64,000 nucleotides of DNA from Pseudomonas sp. B6002 (GTDB lineage: Bacteria; Pseudomonadota; Gammaproteobacteria; Pseudomonadales; Pseudomonadaceae). This document shows, in pieces, positions 53,586 through 61,379 of the stretch; positions within the stretch are counted from its first letter, which is position 1; every line of letters begins with the position of its first letter. The translations under genes and the position numbers were made by a program. Where the stretch lies: positions 108,209-172,208 of the forward strand of contig NZ_JACAOY010000023.1 of assembly GCF_013385985.1 (NCBI RefSeq), given 5' to 3'. The notes below the pieces were generated by a model that was not told the DNA's origin, ran no database searches, and saw only the letters and a list, made by a program, of their open reading frames with translations.

Positions 53586-54920
53586 TCACTTCTTCTTGCG
53601 CGGCCCAGTATTAAACACCGGCACCTTGCGCACCGGCTTGATCGACGGCTCAGCCGGCGCCACTTCCCCGCTGTCCACCCACTTGCCCAGGTTACGCTTG
53701 CCGCCACCACCGGACGCCTTTGGCTTTTTCGGCTTCTTCGGCTTCTTCACCACCTGGCCACTGGCATCGGTCTCGGGCACGCGGTGCTCCGGCTCGAACT
53801 CCGGCTCCATCTTGCGGGTCAGGGTCTGACGGGTCAGCATCTCGATGGCCGACAGCATGTTCACTTCATCGGCACACACCAGGGAGATCGCCTCACCGGT
53901 GTTGCCCGCACGGCCGGTACGGCCGATACGGTGAATGTAGTCCTCGGCCACAATCGGCAGGTCAAAGTTGACCACCAGCGGCAGGTCTTCGATATCGAGG
54001 CCACGGGCCGCCACGTCAGTGGCGACCAGGATCTGTACATCACTGGTCTTGAATCGGTCCAGCGCACGCTGGCGAGTGGCCTGCGGTTTGTCACCATGGA
54101 TGCCGTCGGCATTGATGCCCAGGCCTTGCAACTTGTCCACCAGCGCATCCACGCCGTTACGGGTCTTGGCGAACACCAGCACCTGCTTCCAGCGGCCTTT
54201 GCGCATCAGGTGCACAAACAGCTCCGGCTTGCGCTTCTTGTCCACCGGCACGATCCACTGCTTGACCGTGTTGGCGGCAACGTTGCGCGGGCTGACTTCG
54301 ATGCTCAGCGGGTCGTTGAGCATCTGCCCGGCGAGCAGGCGAATGTCATCGGAGAAGGTCGCGGAGAACAGCAGGGTCTGGCGCTTTTTCGGCAGCATGC
54401 GGTAGATGTTCGCCAGCTCCTCGGAGAAGCCCAGGTCGAGCATGCGGTCGGCCTCATCCAGCACCAGGGTTTGCAGCTGGTTGAGTTTCAGCGCGTTCTG
54501 GCGGAACAGGTCGATCAGGCGGCCGGGGGTGGCCACCAGCACATCAACACCTTTGCGCAGCTTCATCATCTGCGGGTTGATGCTCACGCCGCCGTACACC
54601 GCGTAGGTGGTCAGCGGCAGGTTCTGGGCGTACTCGGCGACGCTGGCGTGAACCTGCTCGGCCAATTCGCGGGTCGGGCACAGTATCAGCGCACGCACCG
54701 AGTTGGCGGCGACTTTCGGCCCTTCCAGGGTCAGCAATTGCAGCAGCGGCACGGCGAAACCGGCGGTCTTGCCGGTGCCGGTCTGGGCCGCAGCCATCAG
54801 GTCGCGACCGGCCAGCACGGCCGGAATGGCTTGCGCCTGCACCGGCGTCGGGGTCTGGTAGCCAAGCGTCTCAAGGGCGCGCAGCAAGGGTTCGATCAGG
54901 CCAAGGGTGGCGAAAGTCAT
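53586..54920 (-). CDS. rhlE: DEAD-box RNA helicase RhlE
   Basis: ATP-dependent RNA helicase. It has 444 residues starting MTFATLGLIEPLLRAL. Motif I is AAQTGTGKT, the DEAD box is DEADRMLD, motif III SATFS, motif VI HRIGRTGRAG. A lysine-rich tail (KKPKKPKKPK) binds RNA nonspecifically. The first 26 residues of the longer frame lack family similarity. Confidence 0.94.
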   Translation of the reverse strand: MTFATLGLIEPLLRALETLGYQTPTPVQAQAIPAVLAGRDLMAAAQTGTGKTAGFAVPLLQLLTLEGPKVAANSVRALILCPTRELAEQVHASVAEYAQNLPLTTYAVYGGVSINPQMMKLRKGVDVLVATPGRLIDLFRQNALKLNQLQTLVLDEADRMLDLGFSEELANIYRMLPKKRQTLLFSATFSDDIRLLAGQMLNDPLSIEVSPRNVAANTVKQWIVPVDKKRKPELFVHLMRKGRWKQVLVFAKTRNGVDALVDKLQGLGINADGIHGDKPQATRQRALDRFKTSDVQILVATDVAARGLDIEDLPLVVNFDLPIVAEDYIHRIGRTGRAGNTGEAISLVCADEVNMLSAIEMLTRQTLTRKMEPEFEPEHRVPETDASGQVVKKPKKPKKPKASGGGGKRNLGKWVDSGEVAPAEPSIKPVRKVPVFNTGPRKKK

Positions 54921-54967
54921 GTGTTTACCGTAGGAAAAATTCAGCGCAAGTCGCAATGGCGCGGAGT

Positions 54968-55864
54968 TTACCTTATTTCCGGCTTCGGCTTGCGCCACTG
55001 GGGCAAGCCGATCAGCACCACGGCGCTGATGATCACCAACATCGCCAGGGCTTCTTCCTTGCCGATGGTTTCACCGACAAACACAATCCCGAGCAATACC
55101 GCCACCGCAGGGTTCACGTAGGCATAACTGGTCGCCGCCGCAGGGCGCACGTGTTTGAGCAGGTACATGTAGGCATTGAAGGCGATGATCGAGCCGAACA
55201 CCGCGAGGTAAGCCAGGGCCAACCAGCCTTCCAGCGGTGGCACGGCGTGCAGTCGCTCACCGGTCAGCGCACTGCCCACCAGCAGCAAGGCACCGGCGAT
55301 GATCATCTCGGCCGCGCTGGCCATGGCGCCCGCCGGCAACGGCAGGTGCTTGCTCCACACCGAACCAAAGGCCCAGGAGGCGGCGGCAAACAGCAGCAAC
55401 AGGGCGCCGGTCGGGCTCGATTGCAGGTTGGAGCCCATGTTGAGCATGGCAATGCCGATAATCCCCAGCACCACACCGGCCCATTCCAGGCGTGTGTTGC
55501 GTGCGCCCCAGAAATAGCCGCACAACAAGGTGAACAACGGCACCGTCGCCACCGCCAACGCGGCCACGCCGGAAGCAACGCCCGTGTGCTCGGCCACCGT
55601 CACCGCGCCATTGCCGAAGGTCAGCAGCAACACGCCGATCTTGGCCGCAGCCTTCCATTGCACCCAAGTCGGCGCCGGCGCCCCGCGCCAGCGCAAAAAG
55701 CCATACATCGCGATCCCGGCCACCAGGAAGCGAATCCCGCCCAGCATCAGCGGCGGCCAGTACTCCACGCCAATGCGGATCACCAGGTAGGTGGAACCCC
55801 AAATCACATACAACGCAAAAAAGGCAGCGATCAACGGTAACGGAAAGCGACGTGGGCCAGGCAT
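54968..55864 (-). CDS. EamA/DMT-family transporter (YedA-like)
   Basis: A 298-residue protein with ten helices in two EamA domains. LPLIAAFFALYVIWGSTYLVIRIGVEYWPPLM is the usual opening, PAAATSYAYVNPAVAVLLG ends the second repeat. Likely an exporter, substrate unknown. The start at 55864 (MPGPRRFP) avoids a charged, non-family extension. Confidence 0.9.
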   Translation of the reverse strand: MPGPRRFPLPLIAAFFALYVIWGSTYLVIRIGVEYWPPLMLGGIRFLVAGIAMYGFLRWRGAPAPTWVQWKAAAKIGVLLLTFGNGAVTVAEHTGVASGVAALAVATVPLFTLLCGYFWGARNTRLEWAGVVLGIIGIAMLNMGSNLQSSPTGALLLLFAAASWAFGSVWSKHLPLPAGAMASAAEMIIAGALLLVGSALTGERLHAVPPLEGWLALAYLAVFGSIIAFNAYMYLLKHVRPAAATSYAYVNPAVAVLLGIVFVGETIGKEEALAMLVIISAVVLIGLPQWRKPKPEIR

Positions 55865-56023
55865 TGGGCGGCTCTGCGGCAGGGACGGGAGGCTTATTCT
55901 AGAAAGGTCGGCCAATAAACATAAGTTACAAAACCTGTTTAAAGCGGCCATACACTTTTCAAAACAAGGTTGTGAGGGCTATAAACCACGCTTTCGAAAG
56001 CCACGCGCAACAGGAGCCTTCTC

Positions 56024-56479
56024 ATGGACAAATACGACCGCATGCTCCTCAGCGCCCTGCTTGAAGACGGCCGCGCGTCCTACGCGCAACTGGCCCGCAC
56101 GGTGAACCTCTCCGCCCCCGCCGTCGCCGAACGCGTGGCCAAGCTGGAAGCCAGCGGCGTGATCACCGGCTACCAGGCCAAGGTAGACCTGTCCAAGGTC
56201 GGCCTGCCGATTCAATGCGTGATGGAACTGCGCTTGACCAACCACGGCAACCAGAAGGTGTACGACGCCCTGGCAGAGATCCCCGAACTGACCGAATGCC
56301 ACCGAGTGACGGGCGACCCGTGCGTGATCATGCAGGCGGCGGTAGGCTCGATGCCCGAGCTGGAAAACTTGATCAACCGCGTGGCGAAGTTTGGGTTCAG
56401 CAAGACCTCGATCATCTTATCGAGTGCGATAGAACGGCGGGTGCCGCTGGGGCAACTGGAGGCCAAAAATGGTGGTTGA
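56024..56479 (+). CDS. Lrp/AsnC-family regulator
   Basis: A 151-residue regulator. The helix-turn-helix is DRMLLSALLEDGRASYAQLARTVNLSAPAVAERVAKLEASGVITGY; the C-terminal part is a RAM ligand-binding domain (ECHRVTGDPCVIMQAAV). AGGAG precedes the start. It overlaps the next gene by 11 bases, and probably controls it, as Lrp proteins often control the neighbouring catabolic gene. Confidence 0.93.
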   Translation: MDKYDRMLLSALLEDGRASYAQLARTVNLSAPAVAERVAKLEASGVITGYQAKVDLSKVGLPIQCVMELRLTNHGNQKVYDALAEIPELTECHRVTGDPCVIMQAAVGSMPELENLINRVAKFGFSKTSIILSSAIERRVPLGQLEAKNGG

Positions 56480-57161
56480 ATACAGCAAGGTCGTGAGCCT
56501 CAGCCACCCGATCACGCCGCGTATCCCGCTGTGGCCAGGGGACCCACCGGTGCAATTCACAGACATTGCCTCGCTGGAACAGGACGGCTATTTCCTGCGG
56601 CGCTTCAGCATGGGGGAGCACAGCGCCACCCACATGAATGCGCCGAACAGTTTCTATGCCGATGGAATGGGAATTGATGGCTACGCCCCGCAAGACCTGG
56701 TGCGGCCTGCGGTGGTGATTGATGTGCGCGCCCGTTGCACGGCGGACTACGAAATCAGCGTGCAAGACATTCAAGACTGGGAGCGCCAGCACGGCCCCAT
56801 CGAACCGGGCAGCGTGGTGCTGATGTACACCGGCTGGCAGCACCTGTGGAATGACCCCACTGCGTTCTTCGGGCACGACGCCGAAGGCTCTCATTTTCCC
56901 GGGATTGGCGAGGCCGCGATTGTGTTTCTGCTTTCAAAACGACAGGTCGCCGGGGTGGGCATCGACACCCATGGGGTCGATCCGGGGCAAAGCACCACCT
57001 TCGCGACAAACCATGCGGTGCTGGCGGGGAACGGGATTGTGTTGGAGTGCCTGACAAACCTTGATCGGTTGCCGGCCAAGGGCACGACGGTGGTGATCGG
57101 CGTTTTGGCGCTGGAAGGCGGGTCGGGGTCGCCGGTTTCGGTCATGGCGTTGATTCCCTGA
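56469..57161 (+). CDS. Cyclase-family metal-dependent hydrolase
   Basis: A 230-residue protein of the kynurenine-formamidase/cyclase family. The metal-binding motif is HSATHMNAPNSF (a HxxTHxDxP variant), opened by SLSHPITPRIPLWPGDPP and closed by GVGIDTHGVDPG. Real kynurenine formamidase (kynB) lies with kynAU, which is not seen here, so the substrate is unclear. Translation is coupled to the Lrp gene by an 11-base overlap. Confidence 0.85.
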   Translation: MVVEYSKVVSLSHPITPRIPLWPGDPPVQFTDIASLEQDGYFLRRFSMGEHSATHMNAPNSFYADGMGIDGYAPQDLVRPAVVIDVRARCTADYEISVQDIQDWERQHGPIEPGSVVLMYTGWQHLWNDPTAFFGHDAEGSHFPGIGEAAIVFLLSKRQVAGVGIDTHGVDPGQSTTFATNHAVLAGNGIVLECLTNLDRLPAKGTTVVIGVLALEGGSGSPVSVMALIP

Positions 57162-57185
57162 GTACTTCGTCGCTCGGACCGACGC

Positions 57186-57271
57186 CATCGCAGGCAAGCC
57201 AGCTCCCACAGTTGACCGAGTCGCCAGGGCTGGATGCAATCTCCTGTAGGAGCCCGGCTTGCCGGCGATGG
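57186..57271. repeat. Two REP units of different families
   Basis: ATCGCAGGCAAGCCAGCTCC (left) and TGTAGGAGCCCGGCTTGCCG (right), about 35 bases apart in the convergent gap. Confidence 0.8.
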
Positions 57272-57276
57272 CGGGT

Positions 57277-57888
57277 TCAGACCCCGCGATGTTTCTTCAG
57301 GTGTTCGGTGATCTTGGCGGCCGGTACTTTCTGCAAGCTGCACAGCAGGTCGTGGGACAGTTCGCGCAAACCGTGCGTCCCGCGCAGTTCCTGGGCCAGG
57401 TGCGCCGTGAGGTTGGCGGCCATCTCCGCATCCGCCATCGCCCGGTGAGCCTTGCCGGTGTGGGGCAGTTGGGCGAATGAGGTCAGGGTGCCGAGTTTGT
57501 GGTTGGGCGCCGACGGCATCAGGCGGCGGGCCAGCAGCAAGGAGCAGGCAAACTTTTGCAGGCGGGTGCGGCGGATCAGGCCCAGCTCAAAGTCCCAGAA
57601 CTTCTGGTCGAACGCAGCGTTGTGGGCCAGCAGCGGCGTGGTGCCGACGAATTCATTGACCTCGTTCATCACCCGCTCGGCCGGTGGCGCGCTGCGCAGC
57701 ATGGCGTTGCTGATGCCGGTGAGTTGCTCGATAAAACCCGGCACGCGCACGCCGGCATTCATCAGGCTCTGGTAGCGGTCCACGATCTGGCCACGCTCGA
57801 GGATGACCACCGCGATTTCCGTGGCCCGGCAGTGGCTGCTGGGGGTGATGCCGGTGGTTTCAAAGTCGATGACCGCTATACGTTCCAA
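57277..57888 (-). CDS. DnaQ/PolC-type 3'-5' exonuclease
   Basis: A 203-residue DEDDh exonuclease. ExoI is VIDFETTGI, ExoII LLAHNAAFDQKFWDFE, ExoIII HRAMADAEMA with the catalytic His. Single-domain proteins like this act in nucleic acid clean-up. The frame begins with TTG (GGAACAGG just upstream); the adjoining spacing is slightly short. Confidence 0.88.
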   Translation of the reverse strand: MERIAVIDFETTGITPSSHCRATEIAVVILERGQIVDRYQSLMNAGVRVPGFIEQLTGISNAMLRSAPPAERVMNEVNEFVGTTPLLAHNAAFDQKFWDFELGLIRRTRLQKFACSLLLARRLMPSAPNHKLGTLTSFAQLPHTGKAHRAMADAEMAANLTAHLAQELRGTHGLRELSHDLLCSLQKVPAAKITEHLKKHRGV

Positions 57889-57913
57889 ACCTGTTCCAAC
57901 TCCGTCTAACTGT

Positions 57914-58390
57914 TTATTTGAGCAACAACGCGCCTTCGATCGGCACGTAGCGGCTGGCGGCGCGTATCAATGAATTGGCGGTCAGCCCGGGCACGCCATA
58001 GGCCACGGCTTCGACGCCATGCTTGTGGATGATGCGGTCGAGCAGCATGTCGAAATCGCCATCACCGGAGGCCAGCACGATTTCGTCGACATGGTCGGTG
58101 GCGTCCATGATGTCGATGGTGATGCCCACGTCCCAGTCGCCCTTGGCCGAGCCGTCGCTGCGCTGGATGTACGGCTTGAGTTTTACCGTGAAGCCCAGGT
58201 TGCGCAGGATCTGCTGGAATTGCTGCTGCTTGCTGTCGCCACGGTCGATGGCATACGCGTACGCCTCGACGATCTGCCCGCGCGCGCTGATGTCAGCCCA
58301 CAGCGCCGCATAGTTGAAGTGGCAGCCATACGCTTGGCGCACGGTGTAATAGAGGTTTTGTACATCGGCGAACACTGCAATTTTCTTCAC
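57914..58390 (-). CDS. NYN-domain (LabA/DUF88) protein
   Basis: A 158-residue PIN-like nuclease domain. The acidic residues lie in VFADVQNLYYTV, DWDVGITIDIMD and ASGDGDFDMLLD. It starts at a GTG with GGGGAAG upstream. Likely RNase or DNase activity, untested. Just upstream of and co-directional with the exonuclease gene. Confidence 0.88.
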   Translation of the reverse strand: MKKIAVFADVQNLYYTVRQAYGCHFNYAALWADISARGQIVEAYAYAIDRGDSKQQQFQQILRNLGFTVKLKPYIQRSDGSAKGDWDVGITIDIMDATDHVDEIVLASGDGDFDMLLDRIIHKHGVEAVAYGVPGLTANSLIRAASRYVPIEGALLLK

Positions 58391-58518
58391 CGCACTTCCC
58401 CATGGCTGCCGCGTGGACCTCGAAGACGAAGGTCCGCAAAGGCGCCAGTATGCCAGCCACAGGAAAGTTTCAGCGAAAAATCAGCCCGGGGCGACGAAGC
58501 GCACCGGGCCTGGGAGGG

Positions 58519-59286
58519 TCAGACGAAGGAGTCGTCGTCGCCGAAGGAGGAAGAGTCGTCGGCGTAATCGTTGTCGGCGAAGCTGTCGCTGTTGTTGCCG
58601 CCCCAGCTGTCATTGCCACCGGCAAAGCGCTGGTCATCGTTACCCCAGCCGCCCTGATCGCTGGCCGGCGCGGGTTCTTCGCGGATGATTTCTTCCACCA
58701 CTTGTGGCTGTTGCGAGTTGTGATTGAACAGGCTGCTGATGCCTTCGGCCAACATCACACCACCGGCCACGCCTGCGGCGGTTTTCAATGCGCCACCCAG
58801 GAAGCCGCTGCCGATCGGGGCGGCCGGGGCTTGTTGTGGCTGTTGGTAGTTCTGTTGCGGCGAACCGTAATTCTGTTGCGGCGCGGGCTGGCCAAACGAA
58901 GGCCGTGCCGGTTCGCGCCAGCCGCCACCCGAAGACGCCGGGGCACTCTGGGCCGGTTGCGGGTCGCGGGAACCGCCACCAAAGATGCTCGACAGGAAAC
59001 CACCGCTGCTCGGCGCAGGCTGTGCGGCCTGGGAACGGGCCTGTTGCAACTCATCCTGCAATTGCTGGATCTGCTGCGCCTGCTGCTTGTTCTGCGCGTC
59101 GAGGCTCTTGATCGCGTGTTCTTGCACCAGGATCGACTGGGTCATGTAGTACCCGGCCGCCGGTTGGCGAGTCATGTGCTCCTTGATCCGCGCTTCGGCC
59201 AGGGCGTCGCGGGGGGCTGAGTCCGTTTCGGCTTGCTGCAACCGTGAAAACAGTCCATCGATCAGGGTTTGCTCTTCGCTGTTCAT
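58519..59286 (-). CDS. DUF2076 domain protein
   Basis: About 255 residues. The N-terminal DUF2076 segment is MNSEEQTLIDGLFSRLQQAE, then a coiled coil (NKQQAQQIQQLQDELQQA), a Gln/Pro/Gly-rich low-complexity region (QNYGSPQQNYQQPQQ), one hydrophobic stretch (GGALKTAAGVAGGVMLAEG), and an acidic Asp/Ser tail. GAGG precedes the ATG. Function unknown; relatives are periplasmic ligand-binding or chaperone-like proteins. Confidence 0.85.
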   Translation of the reverse strand: MNSEEQTLIDGLFSRLQQAETDSAPRDALAEARIKEHMTRQPAAGYYMTQSILVQEHAIKSLDAQNKQQAQQIQQLQDELQQARSQAAQPAPSSGGFLSSIFGGGSRDPQPAQSAPASSGGGWREPARPSFGQPAPQQNYGSPQQNYQQPQQAPAAPIGSGFLGGALKTAAGVAGGVMLAEGISSLFNHNSQQPQVVEEIIREEPAPASDQGGWGNDDQRFAGGNDSWGGNNSDSFADNDYADDSSSFGDDDSFV

Positions 59287-59458
59287 GGCGACCTCGTTAG
59301 ATTGCCGGTAGAAATCATGGGCCTGCCTGTGATCAGGCAAGCTACGCCTCTAGTTATGGGGCTGTTACCAGGCGTTTCAATGGTCTTTACGCAAGGTTTA
59401 CGTTTGCTTACCGCCAGCCCTGATCGGTTAAAGTGTGGGCCTTGCTTTCAGGCCTGTG

Positions 59459-60127
59459 ATGAACCCGATGAATCCGTTAGACGTATTGCGCGACTCCCTT
59501 CGTTTTACCCGAGGCAATTTGGGCGCCATCGTCCAGCTGTGCCTGCCACTGGTGATCCTCGAAGCCCTGCTGCAACAGGTGCTCGACCACACGCTGGGCC
59601 CGGACGCCTTCCCCGGCTACAGCGTGGTGGTGGGGTTGCTCGTCTACCCGTTGTACACCGGCGCCTTGATCCTGTTTCTCGACGCCCGCACCCGTGGCGA
59701 GTCGCCGCGCACAAAGGACGTATGGGCCATGGCCCTGACGCTGTGGCCGCGTTTCGCCCTGCTCACGGCCATGAGCACCCTGCTGATCTTGCTGGGCCTG
59801 TCGTTGTATTTCCTGCCGGGACTGTGGCTGATGGTGGTGCTGGCGTTTGCCGAATACCTGCTGGTGCTGCGCGGCATGCCGGCGCTGGCGGCGATGAAGG
59901 AAAGCTTCCAGCTGACCCGTGGGCATTTCTGGCGAATCCTGGTGTGCCTGCTGTGCGTGATGACGCCGCTGTGGCTGCTCAAGGGCGCGAGCGTGGCGGC
60001 CTATCCCGATCCATCTCCGCTGCTGGGAGTTTTGATCGACAGCGCCCACAGCTTCCTGCAACTGTTTACCAGCGTGGTGCTGTTCCGTTTATTCATGCTG
60101 ATCGCTGGCGATGCCGACGCGCGGTGA
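59459..60127 (+). CDS. YciC-like inner-membrane protein
   Basis: A 222-residue protein with about five to six membrane helices. The start MNPMNPLDVLRDSLRFTRGN and the closing segment FKE-like MKESFQLTRGHFWRILVCLLC match the YciC (UPF0259) family. AGG precedes the ATG. An ATG at 59468 is an alternative. Function unknown. Confidence 0.8.
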   Translation: MNPMNPLDVLRDSLRFTRGNLGAIVQLCLPLVILEALLQQVLDHTLGPDAFPGYSVVVGLLVYPLYTGALILFLDARTRGESPRTKDVWAMALTLWPRFALLTAMSTLLILLGLSLYFLPGLWLMVVLAFAEYLLVLRGMPALAAMKESFQLTRGHFWRILVCLLCVMTPLWLLKGASVAAYPDPSPLLGVLIDSAHSFLQLFTSVVLFRLFMLIAGDADAR

Positions 60128-60167
60128 TATGCTCCGTGGCACTTCCCAAACGCTATAAGCCGAGCCG

Positions 60168-61256
60168 ATGACCCGTTTATTGCGCATAACCTTGCTGAGC
60201 CTGGTGATCATCGCCGGCCTGCTCGCCGCCATGGTCTACAGCCTGACCTGGCGCCCCGAGCCCAAGCAAACCTTGCCCGTCAGTTGTGTCGCGCCCCGTG
60301 CGCCCACCCTGCTGCCCGGGCAGGCGCTCAAGGTCATGACCTGGAACGTGCAATACCTGGCCGGCAAGAACTACGTGTTCTGGTACGACACCGCCGATGG
60401 CAGCGGCCCGGACGAACGTCCCACCGTCGAGGACATGGCTGCCAGCCTAGACGAAGTGGCGCGGGTGATCCGCGAAGAACAACCCGACATCCTGCTGTTG
60501 CAGGAGCTCGACGAAAACGCCAAGCCTTCCCACTATCAGGATCAGGTCACACTGCTCCAGGAGCGCGTGGCCGATCTGTACCCTTGCAGCGCCCAGGCCT
60601 TTGACTGGAAAGCCGACTTTGTGCCCGACCTGCATATCTTTGGCAGCGTCGGCCGCAAGCTCGTGACCTTGAGCCGCTACCAGATCGAACACGCCGAACG
60701 CCTGCAATTGCCAGTGCCCGAGGCTAACTTCATCGCCCGTCAGTTCCACCCCAAACCCGCGCTGCTGCTGACCTATCTACCGTTGAGCGACGGCGGCCAA
60801 CTGGCGGTGCTCAATACCCGCTTCGACGGTGACGCCCCTGGCCGCAGCGCCGTGCAAGAGCAGGTGAAAAGCACCGTCAAACTGTTGGATAAATTCGAAG
60901 GCCGGGGCACGCCCTGGCTGATTGGCGGGGATTTCAACTTGCTGCCGCTGGGGCAGTTCCTGCGCCTGGACGCGGGCAAGCGTGGGCAGTATTCGCCAGA
61001 CAGCGAGCTGCATCTATTGTGGGAAAAGTACCCGATGATCCCGAGCAACAGCCAATCAAGCGGCATCGACCGTGAGAAATGGCTGACGTACTTCCCCAAC
61101 GACCCTCGCGCCACAGGCCCGGATCGCACGCTGGACTACCTGTTCTACAGCCCGCGCATCAAGCGGGTGGAGGCGAAGGTTCGCCAGGACGATACGTTGC
61201 GCATCTCCAACCACCTGCCGGTGATCGCCCGCTTCCTGCTGCCGGCTGCGCAGTAA
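60168..61256 (+). CDS. Membrane-anchored endonuclease/exonuclease/phosphatase-family protein
   Basis: A 362-residue protein with an N-terminal helix (ITLLSLVIIAGLLAAMVYSL) and a periplasmic EEP domain: MTWNVQYLA, LLLQELDE, GGDFNLLP, DYLFYS and the catalytic His in ISNHLPVIA. Members cleave phosphodiesters or phospholipids; the substrate is not identifiable. It follows the YciC-like gene by 40 bases. Confidence 0.85.
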   Translation: MTRLLRITLLSLVIIAGLLAAMVYSLTWRPEPKQTLPVSCVAPRAPTLLPGQALKVMTWNVQYLAGKNYVFWYDTADGSGPDERPTVEDMAASLDEVARVIREEQPDILLLQELDENAKPSHYQDQVTLLQERVADLYPCSAQAFDWKADFVPDLHIFGSVGRKLVTLSRYQIEHAERLQLPVPEANFIARQFHPKPALLLTYLPLSDGGQLAVLNTRFDGDAPGRSAVQEQVKSTVKLLDKFEGRGTPWLIGGDFNLLPLGQFLRLDAGKRGQYSPDSELHLLWEKYPMIPSNSQSSGIDREKWLTYFPNDPRATGPDRTLDYLFYSPRIKRVEAKVRQDDTLRISNHLPVIARFLLPAAQ

Positions 61257-61273
61257 AAGCCCCCACAAAAACC

Positions 61274-61362
61274 TGTGGGAGCTGGCTTGCCTGCGATAGC
61301 GGTGGGTCAGTTGAAGAATATTTCACTGGCCCAACGCTATCGCAGGCGAGCCAGCTCCCACA
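61274..61362. repeat. REP inverted pair (GTGGGAGCTGGCTTG family)
   Basis: TGTGGGAGCTGGCTTGCCTG on the left, GCAGGCGAGCCAGCTCCCAC on the right, in the convergent gap before hrpB. Confidence 0.9.
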
Positions 61363-61379
61363 TTTGATCTCCACATGAC

